Source of the DNA: Lethocerus indicus
Taxonomy: Eukaryota > Arthropoda > Insecta > Hemiptera > Belostomatidae
Length of the DNA stretch: 64,000 nucleotides
Assembly (NCBI GenBank): GCA_019843655.1
Contig: JACDQD010000008.1
Span: forward strand, 18,138,442 to 18,202,441
Reading direction: 5' to 3'
The position numbers and the translations under genes are program-made. The notes beneath the pieces were generated by a model. That model was not told the DNA's origin and ran no database searches. It saw only the letters and a program-made list of their open reading frames with translations. This document shows positions 63,379-64,000 of this stretch, one piece after another; within the stretch, counting starts at the first letter, position 1, and every line of letters begins with the position of its first letter.

Positions 63379-64000
63379 CTCAAACGCGTAAAAGTGAAAA
63401 GAGGTCGACGGCCAACGAAGGTGAACAGTAAATGAAAATTCGATATGTGCAAAATATTTGTTTGTAAATTCCAAACGATCAACTCTTACCGTGATGCCAG
63501 CAAATTCCCACTTATTCCTCATTTCATAAATTGCAACTTATATTTTTATATGTTACACACTCTGTTGCAACAATGAACCCACCGTTTTTTGTTAATACAC
63601 AAAGTGAATCTCGAGTAGATAGACTCTGCAGGACACTTTGGCTTTATTGTTAAATTTAGCAAAAAAATTTGATTGCGAACTAAATGTCCGAAAATAATCA
63701 TTGACAACAATCAGAAGCATAATTGAAATTTCTGTGTATCTTCATTCAAAAAGATATGTGCAATTTTGTTTAAGTGTTGACTCCAAAATTCATATCTAAA
63801 ACAAAAGTAACAGTTGTATTGAATTGCGGTAATGTTAAACAGATTTTTTTTATGTAGAATTGAAATCTAGGATTTCAGATTTTCCAACCAAAAGTATTTT
63901 AATGGCATAAAGATATGTTTGACCACCAAAATTACTTGATAGTGCACACTGGTCTTTCACAGATTAGAGCCAGTCGAGGAAACATTTGCTGCACAATTTT
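63379..64000. other. Right-end AT-rich sequence
   Basis: AT-rich and without supported genes apart from the donor-like site at 63486 (minus). It may contain a further exon of the weak minus-strand candidate at 63120-63378. Confidence 0.4.

Overview
The window looks like arthropod, most likely insect, nuclear DNA. Coding sequence is sparse and split by spliceosomal introns. The background is AT-rich with many TA, CA and CT microsatellites and short GC-rich, G-run islands. I see no bacterial operon, rRNA, tRNA or CRISPR array. Two gene families are recognisable: the homeobox regulator Dbx and an insect-type chemosensory (gustatory) receptor.

Left end (1-8868, minus strand): the first two coding exons of a Dbx homeobox gene, at 8568-8868 and 1839-2192, separated by a 6.4-kb intron. 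They join in phase and carry two motifs that match vertebrate DBX as I remember it (FLVENLL and LKFSVSAIL), plus alanine and glycine tracts. The homeodomain exons must lie beyond the left edge.

Middle (8869-47006, plus strand): a GC-rich 5' flank of Dbx is followed by three short candidate exons at 10489-10535, 11001-11084 and 46958-47006. They have good splice sites and one continuous reading frame. If real, they form an unrecognised gene diverging from Dbx, with an intron of about 36 kb. Nested in that intron on the minus strand are two exons (27808-28253 and 26857-27346) of a gustatory-receptor-like seven-transmembrane protein. Its last, C-terminal exon or exons were not found.

The remainder is intergenic or intronic. 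It holds microsatellites, G-rich islands, several non-repetitive blocks that read like cis-regulatory elements, and a dispersed foldback repeat family. Two copies of that family (24.9 kb and 59.7 kb) are flanked by 15-bp and 13-bp direct repeats, and the copy at 59.7 kb is a nearly perfect hairpin of about 270 bp. A weak coding candidate lies at the right end (63120-63378, minus).

Nothing here proves a wholly new biological system. The points most worth checking are the plus-strand exon chain, its possible shared promoter region with Dbx, the nested receptor, and the foldback family.
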